NCBI GenBank assembly: GCA_000564995.1
Contig: JDFH01000028.1
Location: forward strand, 1-11,507
Source: Atopobium sp. ICM42b
GTDB taxonomy: Bacteria > Actinomycetota > Coriobacteriia > Coriobacteriales > Atopobiaceae
Length of the DNA: 11,507 nucleotides
Direction of reading: 5' to 3'
Shown here: piece by piece, positions 1 to 5,772 of the stretch
How positions within the stretch are numbered: position 1 is the first letter of the stretch
How the letters are laid out: every line of letters starts with the position of its first letter
Notes under the pieces: model-generated
Database searches by the model: none
Told to the model about the DNA's origin: nothing
The model's input: only the letters and a program-made list of their open reading frames with translations
Translations under genes and position numbers: made by a program

Positions 1-19
1 TTACTCAGACATGATGCAG

Positions 20-185
20 CTTTCAGGCTCAAAAATTCAGGGCCAGATAGTCTATCTTTCACGCGCCTGATTTCATCAAAGAATCTGTAATTTTTGCCTA
101 AAAGTGTAAAAGAAACTGTGGATTTGCCTGATTTTGTCAAAGAATCTGTATTCAAAATACAGATTCTTTGCACTTTTCAGGCGCG
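20..185. repeat. Cluster of short direct and inverted repeats downstream of fruK
   Basis: No gene is visible at 1-291. A module with a CCTGA head, about six variable bases and the tail CAAAGAATCTGTA occurs at 62-89 and 126-150 on the plus strand and inverted at 158-185. A degenerate copy lies at 96-120. Two further inverted CCTGA heads lie near 22-42. Copies at 126-150 and 158-185 face each other and form a perfect 15-bp stem (138-152 with 156-170) around a 3-base loop. Neither strand has a U-run after the stem, so it is not a typical intrinsic terminator. The function is unknown. The repeats are directly visible; any role is inference. Confidence 0.75.
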
Positions 186-217
186 CATGTTGTTAAGGCA
201 CGCATGCTGTTATGGAG
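184..217. repeat. Tandem 17-bp duplication
   Basis: Two adjacent 17-base units, CGCATGTTGTTAAGGCA (184-200) and CGCATGCTGTTATGGAG (201-217), agree at 13 of 17 positions. They sit between the CAAAGAATCTGTA repeat cluster and the GC-rich repeat that follows fruK. No coding role is apparent. Confidence 0.6.
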
Positions 218-220
218 CAC

Positions 221-291
221 CTGGCGAGAAACCCCATGCACCCGCAGCTCCCTGCGCACCCGCACGGCGGCCGCGCTCGCATCCCCCCGCG
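221..291 (-). repeat. GC-rich intergenic repeat, copy 1 (3' side of fruK)
   Basis: This block fills the space right after the fruK stop codon. On the plus strand it begins CTGGCGAGAAACCC (221-234) and continues GC-rich, with ACCCGCAC in the middle. It aligns with 1373-1445, just after the esterase stop codon, over about 65 bases at roughly 75-80 percent by eye. The distance from stop codon to the far end is 71 bases here and 73 there. It is assigned to the minus strand because it would be transcribed as the fruK 3' UTR. The role is unknown. Confidence 0.65.
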
Positions 292-1230
292 CTAGCGCAG
301 GCGCGTGAGCTGCACCTTCTCGATAAGCGAATCCACAACCGAGCGCTCCGCCGCTTGAGTTCCGCTCTCCATGACGTTTGCGGCACCCGTGGCCATGGCC
401 AGTCGCAGCGCGTCTTCTGTCGAGAGACCCTGTGCATCTGCAAAGGCAAGCGCCGCCACAACGGAGTCACCAGCACCGACAGTGCTTCCTACCTGGACTT
501 TTACTGGACCTGCATACCAAACCTCGTCGGCCGTAGCGTAGACGGCGCCGTTGCCGCCCATGGAAACGCAGACCGTGTCGATGCCACCAGCAACAATCTC
601 GGACGCGGCAGCGGCAATCGCGTCCACATCGGCAAGCTCACGGCCAAGCATGGCGGAGAGCTCATGATCGTTTGGCTTGGTGAAGTATGGCTTCTGCTCA
701 AGGCCAGCTGAGAGGGCTGCGCCGTCAGCGTCCAGGTATACCTTCAACCCGGCGTCGCGCAAAGCACGGGTCCAGCGGCCATAGGTATCAGCGGCAGCTC
801 CGCGGGGGAGGCTGCCGGAGAGAACCACAATGTCGCCGACGGAAGTCTTGGCAATCATATCAGCAAGCGCCTGGTCAAGCACGCTGTCAGTGACCTCGGG
901 ACCGGGCTCGTTGATGTCGGTATTGGTGCCGCCCTCAGTGTCAACGACCTTCAGGTTGGTGCGCGTCTCACCGGGAACGGAAATCGCCTGGACTTTGATG
1001 TTATTCTCGCCAAGTGTGTCAGCGATCCACTTGCCGGTCTGACCTGCAAGAACGGCGATAGCGGTAGACTCTCCGCCCAGTTTAGCGATAACCTTGGAGA
1101 CGTTAATGCCCTTGCCGCCCGCGTCCTGCCTGAGCCACGTGATGCGATTCACCTGGTCAACGGCAAAATTTGGCACCTGGACGGTCTTGTCCAGAGCGGG
1201 GTTGAGCGTGACGGTGTAGATGCTGGGCAT
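292..1230 (-). CDS. fruK: 1-phosphofructokinase (PfkB family)
   Basis: A 312-residue cytoplasmic sugar kinase of the PfkB/ribokinase family. It most likely phosphorylates fructose 1-phosphate to fructose 1,6-bisphosphate with ATP, feeding PTS-imported fructose into glycolysis. Family marks are TLNPALD at 8-14, the GGKG glycine motif at 38-41, KPND at 185-188, and the C-terminal TVGAGDS motif with the anion hole and catalytic base Asp255. Length is normal for FruK. The ATG is supported by GAGGAG (1236-1241 on the minus strand) six bases upstream. The usual partners fruA and fruR are not in the window, so the gene stands alone here or continues an operon left of the edge. Two GC-rich hairpins lie in its leader. 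Tagatose-6-phosphate kinase (LacC) is the main alternative, since the two share these motifs. Confidence 0.85.
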   Translation of the reverse strand: MPSIYTVTLNPALDKTVQVPNFAVDQVNRITWLRQDAGGKGINVSKVIAKLGGESTAIAVLAGQTGKWIADTLGENNIKVQAISVPGETRTNLKVVDTEGGTNTDINEPGPEVTDSVLDQALADMIAKTSVGDIVVLSGSLPRGAAADTYGRWTRALRDAGLKVYLDADGAALSAGLEQKPYFTKPNDHELSAMLGRELADVDAIAAAASEIVAGGIDTVCVSMGGNGAVYATADEVWYAGPVKVQVGSTVGAGDSVVAALAFADAQGLSTEDALRLAMATGAANVMESGTQAAERSVVDSLIEKVQLTRLR

Positions 1231-1320
1231 AGTCGCTCCTCGGTTTGCGGCGCCGCAATCGGCGCTTGAATGGCACCGCCAAGCGGCGCAAGTTATCTAC
1301 GCTGATAATACTTCAGTTTT
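1231..1320 (-). promoter_or_regulatory. fruK promoter and leader region with twin GC hairpins
   Basis: Just upstream of the fruK ribosome binding site are two hairpin-forming repeats. GCGCCG (1250-1255) pairs with CGGCGC (1260-1265) around CAAT. GCACCGC (1273-1279) pairs with GCGGCGC (1283-1289) with one mismatch. Further up, TATTAT on the minus strand (1305-1310) is a possible -10 element, but no convincing -35 was found. The hairpins could be a regulator site or leader structure. No known riboswitch was recognised. Confidence 0.35.
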
Positions 1321-1321
1321 G

Positions 1322-1367
1322 GCAAAAAAGTAACCGCGGACAGCGCCGTTACGCGCATATCCGCGGT
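1322..1367 (-). terminator. Rho-independent terminator of the esterase gene
   Basis: TCCGCGGT (1360-1367) pairs with ACCGCGGA (1333-1340), with a further GCGC/GCGC pairing inside (1343-1346, 1353-1356). Read on the minus strand the stem is followed by TACTTTTTTG, a proper U-run. It ends about 80 bases after the esterase stop codon, so it separates that gene from fruK. Confidence 0.85.
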
Positions 1368-1372
1368 CTTTT

Positions 1373-1445
1373 CTGGCGAGAAACCCGGCGCACTCGCGGC
1401 TCGCCCTGGACCCGCACTGCGCCGCCCTGGGCGCGCCGTCAGCGC
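1373..1445 (-). repeat. GC-rich intergenic repeat, copy 2 (3' side of the esterase gene)
   Basis: This block lies between the esterase stop codon and its terminator. The plus-strand sequence starts with the same 14-mer CTGGCGAGAAACCC (1373-1386) as copy 1 and shares the downstream blocks GCAC, GCTC, CCTG and ACCCGCAC with one or two small indels. Both copies lie in the 3' UTR of a minus-strand gene, at the same distance from the stop codon. Confidence 0.65.
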
Positions 1446-2471
1446 TTACTTGCTGTCAGCGCTCTTGAACTGGTCGAGCGCCCAAGCGTACGCAGTTGGA
1501 GCAACCCTGGACCAGTACTTCCAGTTGTGGTTGTCACCGGAGTCGCGCTGGTAATCAACGTTGATACCAGCGTTTTTGAGCTGCTCAACAAAGGCGTCGA
1601 CGTCAGCAACAGGCACTACGCCGTCATCGGAAGTTGTTGCCACAAAGAACGAAACCTGGCTTGGATCAACCTCACCAAGATACTGAGTGGGGAACAGCTG
1701 CTTGTACAGATCCCATGACCAGCTGGTGGTTCCGTCGCTAAAGGCATGCTGAGACGTGTAAATAAAGTTGTCGTCAGCAAGTGTGGTCCAAACAGAAGGC
1801 GAGAGCAGAATGCCCTTGCTAAAGTAATCGGAGTGGTGCAAAACAAATCGTGCTGCACCATAACCGCCCATAGAAATGCCACCGATTGCGTGATCTTTGC
1901 GATCTTTTGACACGCGATACGTGCTCTCAATGTAAGGTACCAGGTCGTTCATGATGGCAGATTCCATCTTGAGGCCGCGGTCGGCGGAGTCAATGTAGAA
2001 GCTGTTAAAGCCGTCGACAAAGACCACGATAGCTCCCTGACCAGCGGTTTGAATGGCCTCGTCAAGCATGGCGGATGAATCAAAGCGCTCCAGCAGATTG
2101 CGATGATTGCCATACAGTCCATGCAGCATATATACAACAGGGTAGGTCTTATCAGGATTGGACTCGTAGTCTGCAGGCAGGTAGACGTCATAGTTCCAGT
2201 CCAAGCCAAGGGTTGGCGAGTAGAACGATGTCGCCTTAACCGTACCTTTAGGAGCTTCGTCTTTCTGCGCCTCCGTTTGAGCGGTTGAGCTGCCCTGAGC
2301 GTTCTCAGAAGCGGCTGGTGAGCAACCATAAAATGGAATCACCAGTAAAAGCGCCGCAAACAGAGCAAGCGAGGTGCTCAGAACAACATGGTTCTTGAAG
2401 CGGGTTTTGAGCTGGCCGCCCAGCAACGCAATGTTCCGGTGCAAACGTGCGACAAAATCTGTGTCACGCAT
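1446..2471 (-). CDS. Membrane-attached esterase, esterase D/antigen 85 family
   Basis: A 341-residue alpha/beta-hydrolase of the esterase D/S-formylglutathione hydrolase/antigen 85 group (Esterase family). After a 27-residue basic N-terminus comes a hydrophobic segment (28-49) ending at Cys50 in a weak lipobox (FYGC), then a Ser/Ala/Gln-rich linker to about 75. So it is probably a lipoprotein or signal-anchored enzyme with an outer catalytic domain. The domain shows an HGLYG oxyanion loop (117-121), the nucleophile elbow GISMGG with Ser200, a probable acid at Asp282/283, and His315 in GDNHNW. The substrate cannot be told from sequence; carboxylester, feruloyl or acetyl-sugar hydrolysis are all possible. 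An earlier in-frame ATG at 2513 lacks a ribosome binding site, while this one has AGGAGG five bases upstream. It diverges from rplM and ends in its own terminator. Confidence 0.8.
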   Translation of the reverse strand: MRDTDFVARLHRNIALLGGQLKTRFKNHVVLSTSLALFAALLLVIPFYGCSPAASENAQGSSTAQTEAQKDEAPKGTVKATSFYSPTLGLDWNYDVYLPADYESNPDKTYPVVYMLHGLYGNHRNLLERFDSSAMLDEAIQTAGQGAIVVFVDGFNSFYIDSADRGLKMESAIMNDLVPYIESTYRVSKDRKDHAIGGISMGGYGAARFVLHHSDYFSKGILLSPSVWTTLADDNFIYTSQHAFSDGTTSWSWDLYKQLFPTQYLGEVDPSQVSFFVATTSDDGVVPVADVDAFVEQLKNAGINVDYQRDSGDNHNWKYWSRVAPTAYAWALDQFKSADSK

Positions 2472-2476
2472 TGTTT

Positions 2477-2482
2477 CCTCCT
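2477..2482 (-). promoter_or_regulatory. Ribosome binding site that fixes the esterase start
   Basis: On the minus strand AGGAGG lies five bases before the ATG at 2471. The in-frame ATG at 2513, 14 codons upstream, has no comparable site, so the shorter 341-residue protein is preferred. Confidence 0.85.
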
Positions 2483-2645
2483 GACGTTGTAGCTTTGACC
2501 TTGGTGTAAACATACGAGCACGCCCGCACTTCTCGCCCTATAAAATAAAAAGTCGAAACAAAATGCATCGCACAGCAGGCCAAGTGGTTGTTCTTGTGCT
2601 GTGGACGGCTTTTCAATGTGGAGAAACCCGTCAAATTTGAACGAA

Positions 2646-2668
2646 TTGTTGCATTCATGAAGCAACAA
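2646..2668. promoter_or_regulatory. Operator-like dyad upstream of the rplM promoter
   Basis: TTGTTGC (2646-2652) is the exact reverse complement of GCAACAA (2662-2668). Between them lies A followed by the palindrome TTCATGAA (2654-2661), so almost the whole 23 bases is one dyad with a single extra base. It ends about 32 bases before the rplM -10. A repressor or activator site is plausible, but no regulator is identified. Confidence 0.45.
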
Positions 2669-2700
2669 AAATTCCCGCGTACAACTGCTAAAGAGTGGAG

Positions 2701-2706
2701 TATACT
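2701..2706 (+). promoter_or_regulatory. Probable -10 element of the rplM-rpsI promoter
   Basis: TATACT sits in the 12-mer GTATACTTTTAA (2700-2711), which recurs exactly at 3707-3718 in front of glmM. No good -35 hexamer is visible at 15-19 bases upstream; GTACAA at 2679-2684 is the closest. The leader would be about 90 bases. Confidence 0.5.
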
Positions 2707-2803
2707 TTTAAGGCTTTTCCACAGAGCCCCGTAATCTCTGACAAGAAAAAGCATCGATGACCCGTCCAGGGGTTATCAACTCGTAATTCGTAGGAGGAGT
2801 CAA

Positions 2804-3244
2804 GTGAAGAAGTCGACTCAGTTCGCCAAGGCTGGCGAAGTCGAGCGCAAGTGGGTGCTCATCGACGCTGAGGGCGCAACGCTCGGTCGTCTGGCTACAA
2901 AGGCTGCCATGATTCTTCGTGGTAAGAACAAGCCACAGTACACCCCAAACGCTGATACTGGTGACTTTGTTGTCATCATCAATGCAGACAAGATCGTCCT
3001 TACTGGTGTTAAGGCTGATCACAAGGAGTATTGGCGTCACTCCGGCTACCTTGGTGGCTTGAAGATCACTTCCTTCAAGGAAGAGATGGAGAAGCACCCA
3101 GAGCGTGTCGTTGAGCACGCAGTCAAGGGCATGCTTCCTAAGACCACTCTTGGTCGCAAGCAGGGTATGAAGCTTAAGGTTTACGCCGGCGCTGAGCACC
3201 CACATGCTGCACAGAATCCCGTCAAGATTGAGCTGGAGGGCTAA
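2804..3244 (+). CDS. rplM: Large ribosomal subunit protein L13 (uL13)
   Basis: A 146-residue protein of the uL13 family, which binds 23S rRNA early in assembly of the 50S subunit. The N-terminal [15 protein letters not shown] region (17-31), [11 protein letters not shown] (53-63) and the signature [13 protein letters not shown] (108-120) followed by [10 protein letters not shown] are all clear, and the length is normal. It starts with GTG, supported by AGGAGG at 2792-2797 six bases upstream. rpsI follows after three bases, the standard L13-S9 pair, and its ribosome binding site lies inside the last codons of this gene. A 90-base leader may allow autogenous control, as L13 leaders do in some bacteria, but no known leader motif was recognised here. 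Confidence 0.98.
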   Translation: MKKSTQFAKAGEVERKWVLIDAEGATLGRLATKAAMILRGKNKPQYTPNADTGDFVVIINADKIVLTGVKADHKEYWRHSGYLGGLKITSFKEEMEKHPERVVEHAVKGMLPKTTLGRKQGMKLKVYAGAEHPHAAQNPVKIELEG

Positions 3245-3247
3245 ACG

Positions 3248-3643
3248 ATGGCAGATAACACCGCTGTTTACACCGGCACCGGCCGTCGTAAAGAGGCCGT
3301 CGCTCGTGTTCGTCTTGTTCCTGGAACTGGTAAGGTTACCGTTAACGGCCGCGAGGCAGTCCAGTATTTTGGTCGCCAGCAGCTCGTAGACAATGCAACC
3401 GCACCTCTCCGCATTACTGATACTCTTGGTCGTTTCGACGTCCTCGCAAACTGCGATGGCGGCGGCATCAACGGCCAGTCCGGTGCTCTTCGCCTGGGCA
3501 TTGCTCGCGCTCTTCTTGAGGCTGGCGAGTATCGTGATGACCTTAAGAAGGCCGGCTACCTCACCCGCGATTCTCGTGCGGTCGAGCGTAAGAAGTACGG
3601 TCTGAAGAAGGCTCGTAAGCGTCCTCAGTTCTCCAAGCGCTAA
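3248..3643 (+). CDS. rpsI: Small ribosomal subunit protein S9 (uS9)
   Basis: A 131-residue protein of the uS9 family, part of the head of the 30S subunit; its C-terminal tail reaches the P-site tRNA. Visible signatures are [12 protein letters not shown] (12-23), [19 protein letters not shown] (71-89), [14 protein letters not shown] (105-118), and the basic end [12 protein letters not shown] with the conserved terminal Lys-Arg. The ATG lies three bases after the rplM stop and uses GGAGGG (3236-3241), which lies within the end of rplM, so translation is probably coupled. A strong terminator follows 27 bases after the stop codon and closes the two-gene operon. Confidence 0.98.
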   Translation: MADNTAVYTGTGRRKEAVARVRLVPGTGKVTVNGREAVQYFGRQQLVDNATAPLRITDTLGRFDVLANCDGGGINGQSGALRLGIARALLEAGEYRDDLKKAGYLTRDSRAVERKKYGLKKARKRPQFSKR

Positions 3644-3670
3644 GGCCGCTGGACCCAAAAAAGTCCTCAC

Positions 3671-3706
3671 AAAGAGACCTGTTGTATATCGGCAGGTCTC
3701 TTTTTT
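3671..3706 (+). terminator. Rho-independent terminator of rplM-rpsI
   Basis: AAAGAGACCTG (3671-3681) pairs perfectly with CAGGTCTCTTT (3693-3703) over 11 bp with an 11-base loop, and six T's close it (3701-3706). The glmM -10 element begins two bases later, so terminator and next promoter are fused end to end. Confidence 0.95.
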
Positions 3707-3707
3707 G

Positions 3708-3713
3708 TATACT
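3708..3713 (+). promoter_or_regulatory. Probable -10 element of the glmM operon promoter
   Basis: TATACT lies immediately after the terminator T-run and inside the same 12-mer, GTATACTTTTAA (3707-3718), found at the rplM promoter. The -35 would have to lie within the terminator hairpin. TTGTAT at 3682-3687 is the best candidate, but its 20-base spacing is long. Transcription would start near 3720, leaving a leader of about 150 bases. Confidence 0.5.
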
Positions 3714-3720
3714 TTTAAAT

Positions 3721-3842
3721 GGTTGCATTTTGCATATGTGCGCAACCGTTTAGTCCGCACGTTCTTCTCGCCATCTGGCGAGAAGCCCCACCTGTCGAGT
3801 AGTTCGCTGGCGCTTCGCGCGCACGTTGCTCTCCACCCGACA
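3721..3842 (+). promoter_or_regulatory. Structured 5' leader of glmM
   Basis: The leader contains three nested or consecutive inverted repeats. GGTTGC (3721-3726) pairs with GCAACC (3742-3747) and encloses a small GCA/TGC stem. CTTCTCGCCA (3764-3773) pairs perfectly with TGGCGAGAAG (3776-3785); the right arm begins the intergenic motif CTGGCGAGAAGCCCC (3775-3789). TGTCG (3793-3797) can pair with CGACA (3838-3842) around a GC-rich segment. No protein is encoded. It does not look like a glmS ribozyme or another riboswitch I know. Regulation of glmM through this RNA is an inference. Confidence 0.5.
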
Positions 3843-3870
3843 ACATTACATTCGCAGCTAGGAGACGCTT

Positions 3871-5214
3871 ATGAAGTACTTTGGAACCGACGGCTTTAGA
3901 GGCCGCGCAAACGAGGGTCTGAACGTCGATCACGCGTATAAAATTGGCCGCTTCATTGGCTGGTATTACGGAGCTAAGCAGGCTCGCAAGGCTCGTATCA
4001 TCATTGGTAAGGATACTCGCAGGTCAAGCTATATGTTTGAGTCCGCGCTTGTCTCGGGCCTGGTTGCTTCTGGCGCTGATGCGTACATGCTGCACGTCAT
4101 TCCTACGCCTGGCGTTAGCTTTGAGGTAGTAGACGGTGCCTTTGACTGCGGCGTCATGATTACTGCATCCCACAATCCGTTCACTGATAACGGCATCAAG
4201 CTGGTCAACAAAGACGGCTACAAGATGGACGAGGATGTCCTTGAGCAGGTAGAGGCCTATATTGATGGCGAGTTTGACGTTCCTCTGGCAACGGGTGACA
4301 GCATTGGCCGTACGGTTGATTACATGCAGGGCCGCAACCGCTACATCTCCAGCCTTATTGCTAGCTGCGGTTTTAGCCTCCAGGGCCTGAAGATTGGCCT
4401 GGATTGCGCTAACGGCGCAGCTTCTAGTGTTGCTCGCCCTGTTTTTGACGCCCTGGGCGCCGAGACGCATGTTATCAACAACGCTCCAAACGGCCTCAAC
4501 ATCAATGTTGATTGCGGTTCTACCCACATTGACCAGCTGCAGCGTTTTGTAGTTCAGAATGGCCTTGACGTGGGCTTTGCCTACGATGGTGACGCTGATC
4601 GCTGCCTGGCAGTTGACGAGCGTGGCCACGTGGTTGATGGAGACCTGATCCTCTACGTCTGCGGTACCTACCTCAACAAGTATGGTCGCCTGGCTAAGCA
4701 GACCGTAGTTACCACCGTCATGAGCAACTTTGGCCTGTTCAAAGCATTTGACGACGCTGGCCTCTCTTACGAGAAGACCAACGTGGGCGATAAGTACGTC
4801 TACGCTTGCATGAACGAGAACGAGTACAGCCTGGGCGGCGAGCAGAGCGGTCACATCATCTTTGGTGACCTGGCAAAGACCGGCGACGGCATCTTGACCA
4901 GCCTCCGTATTATGGAGGTCTTACGAGCAGAACGCGAGAAACTCTCTGAGCTGACTCGTCCCGTTACACTATATCCACAGCAGTTGGTTAACGTTCGCGT
5001 CACCGACAAAGAGGCTGCTATGCAGTCTCCTAAGGTCAACGACGCAGTTGCAGCTGCCGAGAAGTTCCTTGAGGGCAATGGTCGCGTGTTGGTCCGCGCT
5101 TCCGGAACAGAGCCTCTGGTGCGCGTTCTTGCAGAAGCTCCAACCGATGAGCTCTGCCAGCAGGCAAATCAGATTGTGCTCGATGCACTCGAGGAGTATA
5201 GGCTCAGCGCTTAA
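3871..5214 (+). CDS. glmM: Phosphoglucosamine mutase
   Basis: A 447-residue cytoplasmic enzyme converting glucosamine 6-phosphate to glucosamine 1-phosphate, the step before GlmU in UDP-GlcNAc synthesis for peptidoglycan. It belongs to the alpha-D-phosphohexomutase family. The N-terminus FGTDGFRGRANEG, the active-site TASHNP with phosphoserine Ser100, the metal loop DGDADR (239-244), the sugar-binding GGEQSG (322-327) and the phosphate-binding RASGTEP (409-415) are all intact and correctly ordered. GTDGFRG at the start together with GGEQSGH marks GlmM rather than a phosphomannomutase. AGGAG lies seven bases before the ATG. It heads the run to tsaE, with acpS 24 bases downstream, and has its own promoter and structured leader. 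glmS and glmU are not in the window. Confidence 0.97.
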   Translation: MKYFGTDGFRGRANEGLNVDHAYKIGRFIGWYYGAKQARKARIIIGKDTRRSSYMFESALVSGLVASGADAYMLHVIPTPGVSFEVVDGAFDCGVMITASHNPFTDNGIKLVNKDGYKMDEDVLEQVEAYIDGEFDVPLATGDSIGRTVDYMQGRNRYISSLIASCGFSLQGLKIGLDCANGAASSVARPVFDALGAETHVINNAPNGLNINVDCGSTHIDQLQRFVVQNGLDVGFAYDGDADRCLAVDERGHVVDGDLILYVCGTYLNKYGRLAKQTVVTTVMSNFGLFKAFDDAGLSYEKTNVGDKYVYACMNENEYSLGGEQSGHIIFGDLAKTGDGILTSLRIMEVLRAEREKLSELTRPVTLYPQQLVNVRVTDKEAAMQSPKVNDAVAAAEKFLEGNGRVLVRASGTEPLVRVLAEAPTDELCQQANQIVLDALEEYRLSA

Positions 5215-5238
5215 GCGCAGATAGATCCAGGGGATACG

Positions 5239-5769
5239 ATGGCACTGGCAGGAATAGGTGTAGATATGCTTGAGATTGCCCGCATGCAGCAGGCAATTGA
5301 GAGACGCCCTCACTTTATCCGCCGTATGTTCACCGATGCCGAGCGTGCGTATTGTGAGCGCACTGCTCGCCCTGCGGAGCACTATGCTGCTCGCTTTGCA
5401 GCAAGAGAAGCCGTGCTCAAAGCCTTAGGAACGGGTTTCTCGTCTGGTATTGGTTTTCAGGATGTTTCTGTTGAGAGAGATCAGTTGGGTAGGCCACAGG
5501 CTCGTCTGACGGGCAAGGCTGCACAGATTGCGGCCGAGCAGGGTGTGCAGGAGATTGCGCTTTCTATCTCGTACACCAGAGACGTGGCGGTAGCCAATGC
5601 GGTTGCGGTAACCAACGCCGTAAAACCCAAGGTAGATCAAAAGGAAGATGCTGCCCAAGAACTGGCACGTTCGTTCAAAGAAGCTCGTTCTGTGTTGGAT
5701 GAGCTTGAGCGCGTGCAAGAACCTATAATTGAGACAACCTTTGATGATGTTGTTAAATCCGAGGAGTAA
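5239..5769 (+). CDS. acpS: Holo-[acyl-carrier-protein] synthase with C-terminal extension
   Basis: A 176-residue phosphopantetheinyl transferase that moves 4'-phosphopantetheine from CoA to a serine of acyl carrier protein, enabling fatty acid synthesis. The AcpS domain covers 1 to about 126. GIGVDMLEIARM carries the Mg ligand Asp9, FTDAERAYC is at 31-39, and ARFAAREAVLKAL (51-63) holds Glu57 and Lys61. SISYTRDVAVA (109-119) ends the fold, with Tyr where most relatives have His. Typical AcpS proteins stop near 120-130 residues. Here about 50 charged, predicted helical residues follow (127-176, rich in Glu, Asp, Lys and Arg), of unknown role. AGGGG stands about six bases before the ATG. nnr starts three bases after the stop, so the genes are surely co-transcribed. 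Confidence 0.95.
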   Translation: MALAGIGVDMLEIARMQQAIERRPHFIRRMFTDAERAYCERTARPAEHYAARFAAREAVLKALGTGFSSGIGFQDVSVERDQLGRPQARLTGKAAQIAAEQGVQEIALSISYTRDVAVANAVAVTNAVKPKVDQKEDAAQELARSFKEARSVLDELERVQEPIIETTFDDVVKSEE

Positions 5770-5772
5770 GTT

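Larger units (their letters stand above)
2472..2803. other. Divergent intergenic region between the esterase gene and rplM
   Basis: This 332-base stretch contains no convincing gene. From the left it holds the esterase ribosome binding site, then an AT-rich patch (2538-2552) that could supply a minus-strand -10 for the esterase gene. The start of that transcript would carry GGCGAGAAGTGCGGG (minus strand, about 2523-2537), related to the intergenic repeats. A wide inverted repeat, CACAGCA (2571-2577) with TGCTGTG (2597-2603), follows. GACGG (2604-2608) can pair with CCGTC (2628-2632), and that loop contains GAGAAACCC (2621-2629). Next come the dyad at 2646-2668, the rplM -10 element, and a 90-base rplM leader with two weak stems, GGCT/AGCC (2712-2728) and ACCC/GGGT (2760-2773). 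Confidence 0.6.

Noticed and set aside
1..60. End of a minus-strand gene at the left edge (TTA at 1-3)
   Set aside because: The frame ending there meets another stop within 40 bases, so no coding segment is supported.
138..170. fruK terminator at the 15-bp hairpin
   Set aside because: The stem is perfect, but the minus-strand flank is ACAAAATC, without a U-run, and it lies more than 120 bases after the stop codon.
94..711. A 205-codon plus-strand frame over the end of fruK
   Set aside because: It runs opposite the conserved fruK C-terminus including GAGD, has no ribosome binding site and no recognisable domain.
1245..1718. A 157-codon plus-strand frame across the terminator and esterase end
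   Set aside because: It crosses a clear minus-strand terminator and the repeat, and its product is a basic, low-complexity chain with no domain.
2472..2513. Longer esterase start at 2513
   Set aside because: No Shine-Dalgarno sequence precedes it, while the ATG at 2471 has AGGAGG at five bases.
3721..3870. glmS ribozyme or other known riboswitch before glmM
   Set aside because: The leader has stems but no conserved core that I recognise, and the gene is glmM rather than glmS.
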